From Muscardinus avellanarius (Eukaryota > Chordata > Mammalia > Rodentia > Gliridae): a stretch of DNA of 64,000 bases. The DNA lies in the NCBI GenBank assembly GCA_963383645.1, contig OY726560.1, forward strand, positions 89,983,348-90,047,347. Reading direction: 5' to 3'. Below the pieces are notes generated by a model. That model saw nothing but the letters and a program-made list of their open reading frames with translations, did no database searches and was not told the DNA's origin. Shown here piece by piece: positions 47,328 through 62,479 of this stretch. How positions within the stretch are numbered: position 1 is the first letter of the stretch; each line of letters starts with the position of its first letter. The position numbers and the translations under genes are program-made.

Positions 47328-49254
47328 CTGTAAGAGAGGAGATGGGGACAGAGATTAACAGAGAGAAAACTTGGAAATCCTATTCTCCTCTTCGGCAACC
47401 CCACCCCAGCCCCATCCTGTCAGCCTCATCAGACTCCCTCCTGAAGACGCCACAGGGAGAAGCAACAACATGCCCGACGCCCCCCAAGCCAAGATTACGC
47501 AGTCACAGAGCCAGACACCAGTGCTGAGTGTCACCTCCAACTAGGACCAGAGACAGAAGCTTCGTGGCTAAGATGTAAGTCAAGAGGGAGCAAAGCGACA
47601 ACCTTCCCAGAGGGCTAGCCCCAGAGAAGATGATCCTGGGAACAACGCATGCTTAACAGACTGAACAATACCTGGACACTAACAACAGGGGCCAGGAAAT
47701 GGCAAGGGGGGAAAACCCAGGTCCTCCTGCAGAGGAGCGAACGGAGGGCAGTGGAAGAAGGCGGAAAGGCAGAGCCTGGCAGAAAAACGCACGAAGGAGG
47801 ATAATGGAGACTGAGCAGCCCAGAAGGCGATGCACATTCAGGTGATGATGAAGTTCACCAAGTGCTTGCACAGGTGCCGGGTTCTTCGCATACATTACTG
47901 ATATAAGCACTTCCATGTACTGGATCCCAGATTAGGTGGTGGCATTTAAAAGGGATAGACACAGTGCCTGCTTTGAGGAGTTTTTTACGTTGCCCTGAGA
48001 CGAATATAATTCTCCTTCTACAGAAGATGACGGTAGAGGCTTGGAGACAAAGTCTCTTGCCAAAAGCCAAAGAGCTACTCATTTGTGGATAAAGACGTGA
48101 ACCAGGCTTCTCTGCCTCCAAAGGCTGGTCCACACACTGCCTCCTATAAGAACTGTGGGGCAGCCCACACACAGGTTGTGTACACACCAGACTGCTCACA
48201 AGTATACCTACAACACCAGTATCGATGGGTCCAGGAGGGCAGTTCATGGAGAAGACTAGGGCAATTCACTAACTGCCAGAAAAGACTGGCACGCAGAATC
48301 CCTTCTCAATCCCTGCCTCCAAAGCTCTTGGGCAAAAGATCAGCCTAATGTCTTCTGAGGTCTCCTCTTCAAGCTTCTGCCCACAAAGCTACCTCTGGGT
48401 TAAATGCCAACCTCTGAGCATCATTTTAAATGCAAACACGACTTGCTCTGGCTGCCTGTCCTGATGTTTGTCCTTACCCTCACCTGAACTCTCTTGATGA
48501 GAACCTCTATTCCAAAGAGCTCCTGTCTGACCCTTGCTCCAGTTTTTGGCTGTTATAGGAGAATATCCTGGAGCACTTCAGGAATGGCCAGACACCAAAC
48601 CAACTGGTGAAGTGCTCAGATACAAAAAAATCACAGGGTCTCCTCCTGTGCAGGCCCAGGCTGCTTCCATTTCCAGTGCCAGAGCATCTCCTAAGGGCTG
48701 AGGTGCTTCCCTATATCCCCTTCACAACCAAGCAAGGTCCGTCAGAATGCAAAACATAAGACCCAGTGGCCCTGTGCCACTGAGCCATCACCACAGCCCC
48801 CCTTGCTCTGCTTACTTGACAAATGAGGACGAGGCCTGCCAGGGCTTACAGCCATCTTTACATCACACTATCTACCCGATTTTATCTGATCTGGTTATTC
48901 AACCCTACATGATTCTCTAGGCCTGCAGATGACAGAGAAAGGCTTTTTAATTTTTTTTTCTTTTATTTATAAGTGGAACATACTGAAAATGGTATACATT
49001 TAGACTGTGCTTGGTGCCCCCTCCCCCTCTGTTTCCCTTCCCCCCTCCCAACAATGAGTGTCCAGGTTATCCATGCCACATTCATACTTTTATACATATT
49101 CGGATATAGTTCCTCCATTAATCAGCCTCAGCCTTCTTCCTCTCCTATCCTTCCATTTTAGCTTTGCTGAGGTTTCCCCTCCATTATCTGGAGTCCCTCT
49201 GGTATTCCTAATATGCCCAAACTAGAGAGAAAGGCTTATAAGCCAGAAGTAGAA
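47328..49254. other. Unique intron with MIR remnants
   Basis: Antisense MIR-like text lies at about 47830-48120 (gtgcttgcacaggtgccggg ... acagaagatgacggtagagg). A T-rich and AT-rich unclassified stretch lies at 48940-49200. No gene is seen. Confidence 0.5.
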
Positions 49255-49671
49255 GCCAAGCTTAGTGGCACACACCTGTAATTCTAGTACTTGGGAGGCT
49301 GAGACAGGAAGATCACGGGTTCAAGGACAGACTCGCAATGTAGCAAGACTCTCAGCAATCTTAGTAAGACTGTTTCAAACAAAAAAAATAAAAAGACTGG
49401 GAGCTGGGCGTGGTGGTGCGTGCTTATTATCCCAGCATTTGGGAGGCTGAGACAGGAGGATCACGGTTCATGGCCAGCCTCAGCTACTTAGTGAGGTCCT
49501 TTGCAACTCAGTGAGACCCTGTTTCAAAATAAAATATAAAATATAGGGCTGGGGATGTGGCTCAGAGGAAAAATGCCACTGGGTTCCACCCCCACTACCG
49601 CCAAAAATAAAATAAAATAAAATAAAAGGCTAGGGGATAACTCAAAGGTAGAATGCCTCTGAGTTCAATTC

Positions 49672-49723
<52 letters not shown>
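49255..49723 (+). repeat. Forward SINEs with (CA)n tail
   Basis: Partial copy 49256-49400, full copy 49404-49605 with an AAAAT tail, and an ID part at 49628-49678 ending in (CA)n at 49679-49723. Confidence 0.85.
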
Positions 49724-49724
<1 letters not shown>

Positions 49725-50390
49725 AGAAGGGAGAAATTATTGCCAGACCCCAGATCTCTCCTACATACCAAACTGAGCCAACTTAATTGAGCTCCCAAAG
49801 CCCTGCCACCTCCCTCCTTACTTTGCTTCTCTGGTCTCAGTTGGTACCTCATGCTGAGTCCTGCTGCGCTGCTCCCTTGCCTCCAAAAGGACTTTCCATT
49901 TAATTAAAAATTTGCTATTAAAAAGCATTAAAGTGTGTAATACAAATAATCCCCTGGAAATCAGCTGTCCCAGAAGCCAAGGACCAGCTTCATTAGAAAG
50001 CTGACTAACAGCAGCAGGACGCAAGCTGACAGGATAACAGGCAGGACACTAACTGCTCCAGGCCACAGCCTCCCCAGGTCCCCCAGGCCCACTCCCAGCC
50101 CAACACTACAGGACTGAGGATAGGCGCACAGGCACAGGCCTTTGCCCAGAGTCACTGGGCTTACCCTTCTCCACGAAGGCCACACATGGAGCCCAGGTGG
50201 GAGGGGATTAGTAGATGAGCAGCAAAGGAAGGCTAATCCTCCCAGGCCACCCAGACTCCTGGCTCTGCAGTGCAAGCAAGGTGCCTGCACGCCCAGACAA
50301 GGAGAGTGCTAAATAAGACTGCTACCATGTTCCCTTCCTTTCTTTCTTTCTTTCTTTTATTTTCTTTTCCTTTTTTTTTTTTTTTTTTTT
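49724..50390. other. Unique intron sequence
   Basis: No gene is seen. A T/TTTC-rich run at 50335-50398 is the tail of the next SINE. Confidence 0.6.
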
Positions 50391-50480
50391 TTTTTTTGGC
50401 AGTACTGGGGAACTGTGATCCTCCTATCTCAGCCTCCCAAATACTGGGATTACAAGCATGCGCCACCATGCCCAGGTCCC
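50391..50480 (-). repeat. Truncated SINE
   Basis: cagtactggggaactgtgat joins directly to the B1 part, so most of the ID and linker are deleted. Confidence 0.75.
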
Positions 50481-50515
50481 ATTTTCTTTTTTTAACTTGT
50501 AAAGAAATAAACAGC

Positions 50516-50640
50516 AAACCCGGCCATGATGGCGCACGCTTATAATCCCAGCATTTGGGAGCTGAGACCGGAGGATTGCGATTCGCAGACAGCCTCAGCT
50601 ACTTAGTGAGGCTCTTTGCAACTCAGTGAGACCCTGTTTC

Positions 50641-50675
<35 letters not shown>

Positions 50676-50935
50676 GGTGGTACTGGGGTTCCTGGAAGCC
50701 CTTCTACCTCTGGGCTACACTCCCAGACCTATTTTACATTTTTGAAACAGGGTCTCTTACGCCAGCATGGCTGGCTTCGAACCTGCGTGATCCTCCTGTC
50801 TCTGCCTCCCAAGCGCAGGGATTACAAGCGTGTGTCACCACGCCTGGCTGAGACCCTGTTTCAATCAAGAATAAAAAGTAGGGCAGGGGATATAGCTCAG
50901 AGGTCAAATGCCCCTGGGTTCCATCCCCAGACCCG
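50516..50935. repeat. Forward SINE split by a reverse short-subfamily SINE
   Basis: The forward host occupies 50516-50640 and 50863-50935. The reverse short-subfamily insert lies between. The 14-bp TSD tgagaccctgtttc stands at 50627-50640 and 50849-50862. Confidence 0.9.
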
Positions 50936-51019
50936 AAAAAAAGAAAAAGAAAAAGAAAAAACAGCAGTGAGGATGAGAGAAAAAATTAGATTGAGCCATA
51001 ACTTGCTTGCCTGTTTTTT

Positions 51020-51955
51020 TTGTGGTACTGCAGATTGAACTCAGGCATTTCTTCTTTTTTTTTTTTTTTTTTTGGTGATACCAGGAATGGAACCCAGAAG
51101 CATTCTACCTCCAAGCTATATCCCCCAGCCTTATTTTTCTTTCTTCCTTCCTTTCTTTCTTTGGTGGTGGTACTGGGGTTCCTGGAAACCCTTCTACCTC
51201 CAGGCTACACTCCCAGACCTATTTTATACTTTTTTATTTGGAGACAGGGTCTCTTAAGCCAGCAAGGCTGGCTTCGAACCTGCGCGATCCTCCCATCTCC
51301 CCCAAGCACGGGGATTACAAGCGTGCACCATGACACCCAGCTTCCCAGCCCTATTTCAATTATTCTTATTTTGAAACCAGGTCTCAGTAAGTTGCAGAGG
51401 GTCTCACCAAGTTGTTGGGGCTGACCATGACCTGCAATCTTCCCGTCTCAGAGCCCCAGGTATTGGGATTATAAGTGTATGCCACCACACCTGGTTTAGA
51501 TTAAGCCATTCTGAGCACCAGCTCTCAGATTCTTGATAATGATAGAAATTATAATGACTAACACTGAGTTGGGCTGTTCCTATGTGCTAAGCATCATGTC
51601 ATGTGCCTTACATACAATATTTGAGGGACACTGGCATTAACCTTATAGGGCAGGTACATCTAATAGGAGAGGACACTGAGGCTCTAAAAGAAACCAGCCC
51701 AAAGTCAAACCAAGTGGCGGAACCAGGACTTTTTTTGGTGTTGGTGGTGGTATTAGGGATGGAATCCAGGGGCATTCTACCTGGGAGCTACACCCCAGTA
51801 CTGTTTAACATTTTTTTAAAAATCTGAAACAGGGTCTCACTAGGTTGCTGAGAGTCTCATTACATTGCTTAAATTGCCCTCTAGCTTGCAATCTTCCTGT
51901 CTCAGCCTCTTAAGTACTAAGATTACAGGTGTGCACCACCATGTCCAGCAGAACT
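51020..51955 (-). repeat. Reverse SINEs around a MIR
   Basis: ID parts at 51020-51045 and 51075-51130. Short-subfamily copy 51165-51343. Remnant 51346-51500. Antisense MIR at about 51535-51735 (tatgtgctaagcatcatgtc ... gaccagtggcggaaccagg-like). Reverse copy 51738-51950. Confidence 0.75.
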
Positions 51956-51989
51956 GAGACTTGAAGACAAACTGACATCAAAATTTTTA

Positions 51990-52195
51990 ATAAGCTGGGC
52001 ATGGTGGTTCATGCTATAATCCTAGTATTTAAGAGGCTGAGACAGAAGGATCGCAGGTTTATAACCAGCCTCAGTAACTTAGTGAGGCCCTCCACAACTT
52101 AGTGAAACCCTGTTTCAAATTAAAATAGGGCTGAGGGTACAGCTCAGAGGTAGAATGCCCCTGGATTCCATCCCCAGTACCTCCCCTACACACAG
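51990..52195 (+). repeat. B1-dID SINE
   Basis: aagctgggcatggtggttca ... ggtacagctcagaggtagaa ... attccatccccagtacc. Confidence 0.83.
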
Positions 52196-52627
52196 TTTCT
52201 TGATATCGAAATATAAGCATTTTGCCTGTCTTTAGGTAAAGGAGTTCCCATCTATTCACACCATCCCTAGCCACTCTAGCTAGCTTGATAAGGTCCATCA
52301 AATGGCTATCTTGAAGAAGGCGTGGTCATACAGATGCTGGGAAGAGCCGCCCAGTCCTGACACCACAGGTTACCAGGCAAAAGAGGAGGACAGGCTTTAA
52401 CCAGCAATGATATGGATATGTAACTAAGCATACTGCGTCAAGAGCTGTGAGGTAGAAGTAAAGGGTGCTACAGGTGGGGAATAAGATAACTGGACACCAC
52501 AGTAATGACAGAACATGAAGGTCAGGGAGGGCCAGTCCAGGAACTGAGAAAGGAGTACACAGCACTTACTGCGACTCAGTGATACACCTAATTAGTATTC
52601 TTTAAAATCAGTGGAAGGAACCAGGTA
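52196..52627. other. Unique intron sequence
   Basis: No repeat family or gene recognised. Confidence 0.55.
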
Positions 52628-53180
52628 CATTAGCACACATTTGTAAATCCCAGTACTTGGGAGGAGGATTCCAGGTTTAAGGCCAGCCACAGCAACTTAG
52701 CAAGCTCCTCAGCGATTTAGCCAGACCCTGTTTCAAAATAAAAAATAAGCCGGGTGCTGGGCGTGGTGGCGCACGCTTGTCATCCCATCATTTGGGAGGC
52801 TGAGAGACATGAGGATTACAGTTCGAGGACAGCCTCAGCTACTACTTAGTGAGATCCTCTGCAACTCAGTGAGATCCTATTTCAAAAGAAAGAATAAAAA
52901 ATAGGGCTGGGGGTATACATTGGAGGTAGAATGCCCCTGAGTTCCATGCCTAGTACCAAAAAAAAAAAAAAAAAAAGCCGGGCATGGTGGTGCATGCTTG
53001 TAATTTTATTTGGGAGGCTAAGACAGGAGGATCACAGGTTTGTGGCCAGCCTCATATACTCAATAAAGCCCTCCACAACTTAGTGAAATCCTATTTCAAA
53101 ATAAACAATAAGAAACAGGACTGGGGGTGTAGCTCAAAGGTAAAATGCACCTGGGTTCCATTTCCAGTACCACATACAAA
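52628..53180 (+). repeat. Three forward SINEs in tandem
   Basis: 52628-52745 (B1 part only), 52755-52975 and 52977-53180, each next to the A tail of the one before. Confidence 0.83.
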
Positions 53181-53233
53181 AGACAGAGACAGAGACAGAG
53201 ACAGAGACAGAGACAGAGACAGAGACAGAGAGA
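53181..53233. repeat. (GACAGA)n repeat
   Basis: About eight hexamers at the 3' end of the preceding forward SINE. It gives spurious Asp-Arg repeat frames. Confidence 0.95.
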
Positions 53234-53371
53234 AGGAAGAAAACTACAGGAAGGCAAGACAGGCCAACATACCTACATATCATTGCTTGTTATTTTATAT
53301 CTTCAAGGATTAAGAAACCCACAACCTAAATGCCGTAGTTATTTCCAACTCTTCAACAACCATCCAACAAA

Positions 53372-54590
53372 AGCCGGGCGTGGTGGCACACGCTTGTAAT
53401 CCCCGCGCTTGGGAGGCTGAGACAGGAGGGTCGCACAGGTTCGAAGCCAGCCTCAGCTACTTAGTGAGGCTCTCAGCAACTTAGTGAGACCCTGTTTCCA
53501 AATAAAATATAAAATAGGTCTGAGAGTGTAGCCCAGAGGTAGAAGGGCCCTGGATTTCATCCCCAGTACCACAAAAAAGAAAAAGAAAAAAAGAAAACCA
53601 CCCAACAATATACTCCATTTAACCAACAAATTTCTAAAAAAAACAATGAAAAAGTATCACTGCTAAAAGTGCCCTCAGCCCTGCTAGGCATGGTGGCGCA
53701 CACTTGTAATCCCAGTACTTGGGAGACTGACACAGGATTGCACAGGTTCAGAGTCAGCCTCAGCAACTTAGTGAGACCCTATTTCCAAATAAAGTATAAA
53801 ATAGATCTGGGAGTATAGCCCAGAGGTAGAAAAGCCCTTGGCTAGCTGGGCATGGTGGCGCATGCTTGTAATCCCTGCACTTGGGAGACTGAGACAGGAG
53901 GATCGCACAGGTTCAAAGCCAGCCTCAGCTACTTAGGCCCTCAGCAATTTAGTGAGACCCTGCTTCCAAATAAAGTATAAAACAAGTCAAGGAATATAGC
54001 TCAGAGGTAGAAAAGCCCCTGGGTTCCACCCCCAGTGCCACCAAAAAAAAAAAAAAAAGAAAAGAAAAAGAAAAGCCCCTGGCTTCCACTCCCTATACCA
54101 CAAAAAAATAAAATAAAATAAAAATGAAATAAAATAAAAAATGCCCTCAGCCGCTGGGCCGTGGTGGTGCAGAGTGTAATCTCAGCATTTGGGAGGCTGA
54201 GACAGGAGGATTGCAGTTCACAGACAGCCTCAGCTACTTAGTGAGGCCCTTTGCAACTCAGTGAGACCCTGTTTCAAAATAAAAAATAAAAAATAGGTCT
54301 GGGAGTATAGCTCGGAGATAGAATGCCCCTGGGTTTTATCACCAAACTGGGGGGAAAAAATGTCCTCAGCTGTATATGGTAACACACACTTGTAATCCCA
54401 GTACTTTGGGAGGCTGCGATAGGAGGATCACGTGTTCCAGGACAGCCTCAGAAAGTAGCGAGACTCTAATCAACCTAGTAACATTCTGTTTCAAAATAAA
54501 AATTTAAAAAATGGGTTGGGGGTATAGTTCAGAGGTAGAATGCCCCTGAATCAATCCCCAGTACCATAAAATGAACAAATAAATGAATAC
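53372..54590 (+). repeat. Run of five forward SINEs
   Basis: Copies at about 53372-53590, 53688-53842, 53845-54110, 54150-54358 and 54370-54590, all in the same orientation (antisense to the gene). The third follows the second without any unique spacer. Confidence 0.85.
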
Positions 54591-55020
54591 ATGTCCTCAG
54601 CAATAACATAGTGGGATGGAAGCCCAGTTACCACAAGGGCTTGAGGCCTAAGCCAATCCTCCAGCGGTCAGGTGTGAAAGGACCCTCAGCCAAGGGCAGG
54701 GACTTAGAAGCTCAGTTGTGATTTAATGTTTCCTTTAGTTTTGCTACTCTTAGTATTAGCTGAATGAGGCTCAGGCCCACGGTAAATGGCAACCTGGCCT
54801 GACTTATGGCCTAACTGATGAATAGAGTTAGGCCTGGGAGTTGGAATCTCTACCTTCATTTCATTATCTCTGAGCCTTCTTTACTCACTGAACCCTCACA
54901 ACCTCATGAAGGAGCCCAGATGACAAAATAGAGACAGACACATGGGTTAAAGTTTCCAAGTAGGAAATCCCAAATTCGAATCCAATGAATGTGACTCTAA
55001 AACCACAAATCTTGTCTTCT
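54591..55020. other. Unique intron, MIR-like at 54875-55010
   Basis: tttactcactgaaccctcac and gatgacaaaatagagacaga are weakly MIR-like. No gene is seen. Confidence 0.45.
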
Positions 55021-55024
55021 TCAA

Positions 55025-55180
55025 GTATGGACTAAAGACTGGCAACATTAGCATTGCCTAGAGAATGTGAGACATGAGGGATCTCAGCCCCGACCCTGCA
55101 GACTTATTGAATCAAGACCTGAATGTTGACACGATCTCTGGCTGATTCATACGCACATAAAAGTTTGAGAAGTGCTGCTT
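55025..55180 (+). repeat. MER5A-like hAT MITE
   Basis: caacattagcattgcctaga, tctcagccccgaccctgcag, cttattgaatcaagacctga, gattcatacgcacataaaag and tttgagaagtgctgct follow the MER5A order. Confidence 0.75.
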
Positions 55181-55376
55181 TAAACCACAACAGGACTGTG
55201 CTGAGGCTGCTCAGCGTGAAGGAAGACAGAGTCTATTCATGAGAGAGCAAGCAGGTCACAGGAAGAACGAGCTTCATTCAAACTTAAGTCTATCAGCATG
55301 GTGCACTTTTCTGCTCAGACCCTGTCACTCTACCATGGCTGTTTTGAGTTCAACATTGTGCCTTACTCCAACAGGC

Positions 55377-55936
55377 ATGATGATGATGATGATGATGATT
55401 TTTGCTGTACTGGGATGGAACCCAGGGGCATTCTACCTCTGAGCTATACCCCCAACCTTATTTTATATTCATTATTTTATTCATTTATTTATTTATTTTT
55501 TGTGTGTGGTACTGGGGGTGGAACCCAGGGGCTTTCACTCTGGGCTATACTCCCAGACCTATTTTATATTTTATTTGTTAACAGGGTCTCACTAAGTTGC
55601 TGAGAGCCTCACTAAGTAGCTGAAGGCTGGTTTTGACCCTGTGCGATCCTCCTGTCTGAGCCTCTCAAGCACTGGGATTACAAGCGTGCGCCACCATGCC
55701 CAGCCTTATTCTTTATTTTGAAACAGGGTCTCACTGAGTTGCAAAGGGCCTCACTAAGTAGCTGAGGCTGCCTGTGAAACGCAATCCTCCTGTCTCAGCC
55801 TCCCAAATGCTGAGATTACAAGTGTGTGCCACCACACCTGGCTTGTTTATTTTTAATTAATAACATTTTTTTAGTGCTGTAGATCGAACCCAGGGGCATT
55901 CTATTCCCAGCCCATTTTATTTTTAAATTATTATTA

Positions 55937-55987
<51 letters not shown>

Positions 55988-56833
55988 TTGGGGGGCACTA
56001 GGGGTTAAACTCAGGGCTATTCTACCTCTAAGCTATACCCCCAGCACTATTTTATATTTTTATTTTGAAACAGGGTCTCACTAAGTTGATAAGAGTCTCA
56101 CTACTTGCTGAGGTTGTCCTCAAACCTGCAATCCACCTGTCTTAGCCTCCCAAGTACTGGAATTATAGGTGTGCACCACCATGCCCAGCTATTTTTAAAA
56201 TTTTGAAACAAGGTCATGCTAAGTTGCTAAGGCTGGTCTTGAACCAGTGATCCTCATATCTCAGCCTCCCAAGTACTAGGATTACAGACATGTGCCATCA
56301 CACCCTGCTAATATGCTTTATTTTTTGTAGTACTAAGGATTGAACCCAGAGGCTTTCTACCTCTGAGCTATACCCCTAGCCTGGTTTTACTATTTATTTA
56401 TTTTTATTTTTTGGTGGGCTGAGGATGAACTCAGGAGCGGACTGCCTCTGAGCTATATCATCAGCCAAATTTTATTTTTAATTTTGAAAAAGGGTCTCAT
56501 TAAATTGCAGAGGGCCTCACAAGGTTACTGAGGCTGTCCTTGAACCTGGGATCCTCCTGTCTCAGCCTCACAAGTACTGGGATTACAAGTATACACTACC
56601 ATACCTGGCCTATTTTATTTCTTATTTTGAAACAGGGTCTCACTAAGTTGTGGAGAGCCTTGCTAAGTTGCGGAGGCTGGTCTCAAATCTACAATCCTCA
56701 TGTCTCAGCCTTCCAAGTATTGGGATTACAGGCATTTTCCACCATACCCAGCTTATTTTTCGGGGTGGGGGGGACAACTGACAATTTTTTTTCGCAGTAC
56801 TGGGATGGAACCGAGGCGAATTTTACCTCCAAG

Positions 56834-56885
<52 letters not shown>

Positions 56886-57005
56886 TTTTCAAACAGGGTT
56901 TCACTGAGTTGCAAAGGGCCTAAGTAGCTGAGGCTGTCTGCGAATCGTGATCCTCCTGTCTCAGCCTCCCAAATGCTGGGATGACAAGCGTGCGCCACCA
57001 TATCT
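55377..57005 (-). repeat. Dense reverse SINE cluster
   Basis: (GAT)n 55377-55399. Reverse copies at about 55405-55705, 55706-55845, 55870-55920, 55990-56190, 56191-56310, 56325-56610, 56611-56755 and 56795-57003. (TTA)n lies at 55937-55987 and (CA)n at 56836-56883. Some boundaries are approximate. Confidence 0.78.
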
Positions 57006-57009
57006 GGTG

Positions 57010-57235
57010 GGGGCAGGAGGAGGCAATTTTGAGTTCACAGCAAAACTGAGCAGAAGGTACAGAGAGCTGTCATACACCCCGGTCCCTACACATGCACAGG
57101 CTCTCTCACTATCAACATCCCACACTGGAGCGGGACATTTGCCACAACCTACACCTACATTAACACATAATTATCTGAAGTCTACAGTTTACACTAGGGT
57201 TCAGTCTTTCAACAGGCTTTTAGCTCTGAACAGAC
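57010..57235 (-). repeat. Old L1 3' UTR end
   Basis: Reading plus: gttcacagcaaaactgagca, gaaggtacagagagctgtca, caacatcccacactggagcg and taacacataattatctgaag. This is antisense to the end of the L1M-type 3' UTR. Confidence 0.65.
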
Positions 57236-59770
<2,535 letters not shown>

Positions 59771-59814
59771 CTACTTGTGGTTACCCGGCACTCATAATTC
59801 CCTTGGTTTTTACA

Positions 59815-60112
59815 TTTTTATTTATTTACTTATTTTTTGGTACTAAAGCTTGAACCCACAGGCATTTTACCTCCAAGCTATACCCACAGTCCTTTTTAAA
59901 AAATTATTTGGATTTTACTTATAGTACTAGGAATTGAACCCAGGGGCATTCTACCCTCCAGCTACATCTCCAGCCCTTTTCTCTTTTTTTGAAACAGGAC
60001 CTTGCTAGGTTGATAAGAGCCTCACTACATTGCTGAGGCTGGTCATAAACCTGCGATCCTCCTGTCTCAGCCTCCCAAGTACAGAAATTGCAAGCGTGCG
60101 CCGCCACGCCTG
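59815..60112 (-). repeat. Reverse SINEs
   Basis: ID part 59838-59893 (ggtactaaagcttgaaccca) and a complete copy 59923-60112. Confidence 0.82.
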
Positions 60113-60311
60113 CCCATATTCCTTCAATTTTCAGACACCAACTAGATGCACTTTTGACAATTTGTTGAACTGATGCCACACGTCACTTCAATCCTGGAGA
60201 CAGTTATTATGAGCACTTTTTCTAGATGAGATCACCTGGAAGGCTAAACGCCTCAAGTCAGTGAGCAGAGGAGCCAGGATTTGTTGGTTTGTTTTTGTTT
60301 GTTGTTTATTC

Positions 60312-60735
60312 GAGTGTGGTGGGGCAACCTTGTAATCCCAGTACTTGGGAGGCTGAGACAGAAAGATTACAGGTTCAAACCAGGCTCAGCAACTTAGTGA
60401 GGCTCTCAGCAACTTTGAGAGATTGTTTCCAAATATAAAAATAAAGTGGGTCTGAGGGTGTAGCCTGGAGGTAGAAGGCCCATGGGTTGTATCCCCAGTA
60501 ACACACACCCCATACACACACACACACAAGAATTTGTGCGTTTTTTTGTTGTTGTTGTTTGGTGCTAGAACCCAGGGGTGTTCTACTTCTGAGCTCTACC
60601 CCCAGCCCTATTTGAAAAACAGTCTCACTAAGTTGCAAAGGGCCTCACTAAGTAGCTGAGGCTGGCCACGAACCTGTGATCCTCCTGCCTCCCAAGTACT
60701 GGGATGCAAAGTGTGTACCACCACATCCCACTAGA
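60312..60735. repeat. Inverted SINE pair
   Basis: Forward long-subfamily copy 60312-60510 with a CA-rich tail to about 60529, then reverse copy 60560-60733. Confidence 0.82.
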
Positions 60736-61126
60736 AGAACTAAAAGTTGAATGCAGGTCTTCAGCTAAAACCCTGGTGCTTCTTCCTCTACAACAGATTT
60801 CATGGGATCATGAAAATCAATCTTCCTTTCTCTCTCTGTCTCTGTCTCTCTCTTTCTTACAGCTCCCTGAGTATATCTTTCTTATTAGAAGTACTAACAT
60901 GGTAGTCCTCTCTTATTTGAGGAGGTACAGTCCAGTATCCCCAGATGCCTAAAACCTCATACAGCACCAAACCCTATGACAGTTCATCTGATAACAAAGA
61001 AGGCTACTAAGTGAGTAACCGGCAGGTAGTATACACAGCATGGATACACTGGACAAAAAGATGATTCAAACCCAGGAGAGGGAGGAGCAAGATGTCAAGA
61101 GATTTCATCACATTACTCAAACAGCA

Positions 61127-61128
<2 letters not shown>

Positions 61129-61173
<45 letters not shown>

Positions 61174-61414
61174 CGCGTGCACATGTGTATATAGGGGGTA
61201 CTTGGGATAAAACCCAGGGGGAGCATTCTACCTCCGAGCTACACCCCAGCCCTATTTTTTTTTTATTTTGAAACAGGGTCTCACTAAGTTTCAGCAGGCC
61301 TAAGGCTGAGGATGGCTATGAACCTACAATCTTCCAATCTCAGCTTCTCAAGTGGGATTACAAGTGTGTGCCACCACACCTGGCTAAAACATGGAATTTA
61401 AAACTTACTGCTTA

Positions 61415-61468
<54 letters not shown>

Positions 61469-61660
61469 ACTGGGAATTTAACCCAGAGGCATTCTATTTC
61501 CAAGCTATACCTCCAGCTTGATTTTATTTGAAAACAGGGTTTCCCTGGGTTGCTGAGAGCCTCCCTAAGTTGCTACGGCTGGCTTGGCATTTGTGATCAT
61601 CCTGTCTTAGTCTACTAAGTCCTGAGATTACAAGTGTGTGCCACCACATCTGGCTTGGCA
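61129..61660 (-). repeat. Two reverse SINEs with TG tails
   Basis: (TG)n then (GC)n at 61129-61180 with a copy at 61197-61385; (TG)n 61419-61465 with a copy at 61466-61660. Confidence 0.88.
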
Positions 61661-61810
61661 TTTTCTATTTAATATTTTTTATTGTGGTTGACCACAGGTA
61701 AATGAAATACAGGTAAAAGAAAGCAAAACTGAGAATAAGGGGGAACTAGTGTATTAGCTAAATTATACTAAAACTAATATATGACCAGGCACTATGCTAG
61801 GAGTTTTGCA

Positions 61811-62215
61811 TATTTTTTTTGTGTGTGTATGTGTGGTACTGGGGATTGAACCCAGAGGCATTCTACTCCCAAGCTATACACTCAGCCATATTTTATTTTT
61901 ACTTTTTTTTTTGGGGGGGGGGGTTCTGGGGATGGAACCCAGGGGCATTCGACCTCCGAGCTATACCCCGTCCTATTTTTTATTCTTTATTCTGAAACCG
62001 GGTCTCACTGAGTTGCAGAGGGCCTCACTAAGTAGCTGAGGCTGTCCAGGAACCGTGATCCTCCGGTCTCAGTCTCCCGAATGCTGAGATTACCAAGCGT
62101 GCACCACCAGGCCCAGCTTTATTTTTACTTTGGAACAGGGTCTTGCTAGGTTAATGAGAGTCTCAATACTTGTTGAGGCTGTCCTTGAATCCTCCTGTCT
62201 CAGCCTTCCAAGTCT
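61811..62215 (-). repeat. Reverse SINEs
   Basis: ID part 61836-61893. A run of 11 G at 61913-61923 precedes the ID end of a full copy 61924-62117. B1 remnant 62118-62215. Confidence 0.8.
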
Positions 62216-62319
62216 GTGCCTTCTACATATATTTTCTTGTTTAACCCTCAGAGAGACCCTGAAACACAATGATAGTGATAATCAAGATGATTTAAAGCCA
62301 GATCCACATAACTATAATA

Positions 62320-62475
62320 ATTCCAGTATTTAGGAGGCTGAGACAGAAGGAGTGCAGGTTAGAGGCTGGCCTCAGTAATTTGGTGAGAATCTGTTCCAAA
62401 AAAAAATAAAATAGGTGAGGAGTGTAACTATGAGGCAGAATGCCCCTGGGTTCAATCTCCAGTGCCACAAAAATT
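62320..62475 (+). repeat. Truncated forward SINE
   Basis: ccagtatttaggaggctgag ... agtgtaactatgaggcagaa ... ggttcaatctccagtgcc. The B1 5' end is diverged. Confidence 0.75.
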
Positions 62476-62479
62476 AGAT

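Noticed and set aside
53181..53233. CRISPR-like short tandem repeat arrays
   Set aside because: All tandem arrays here are microsatellites without unique spacers, and the DNA is mammalian.
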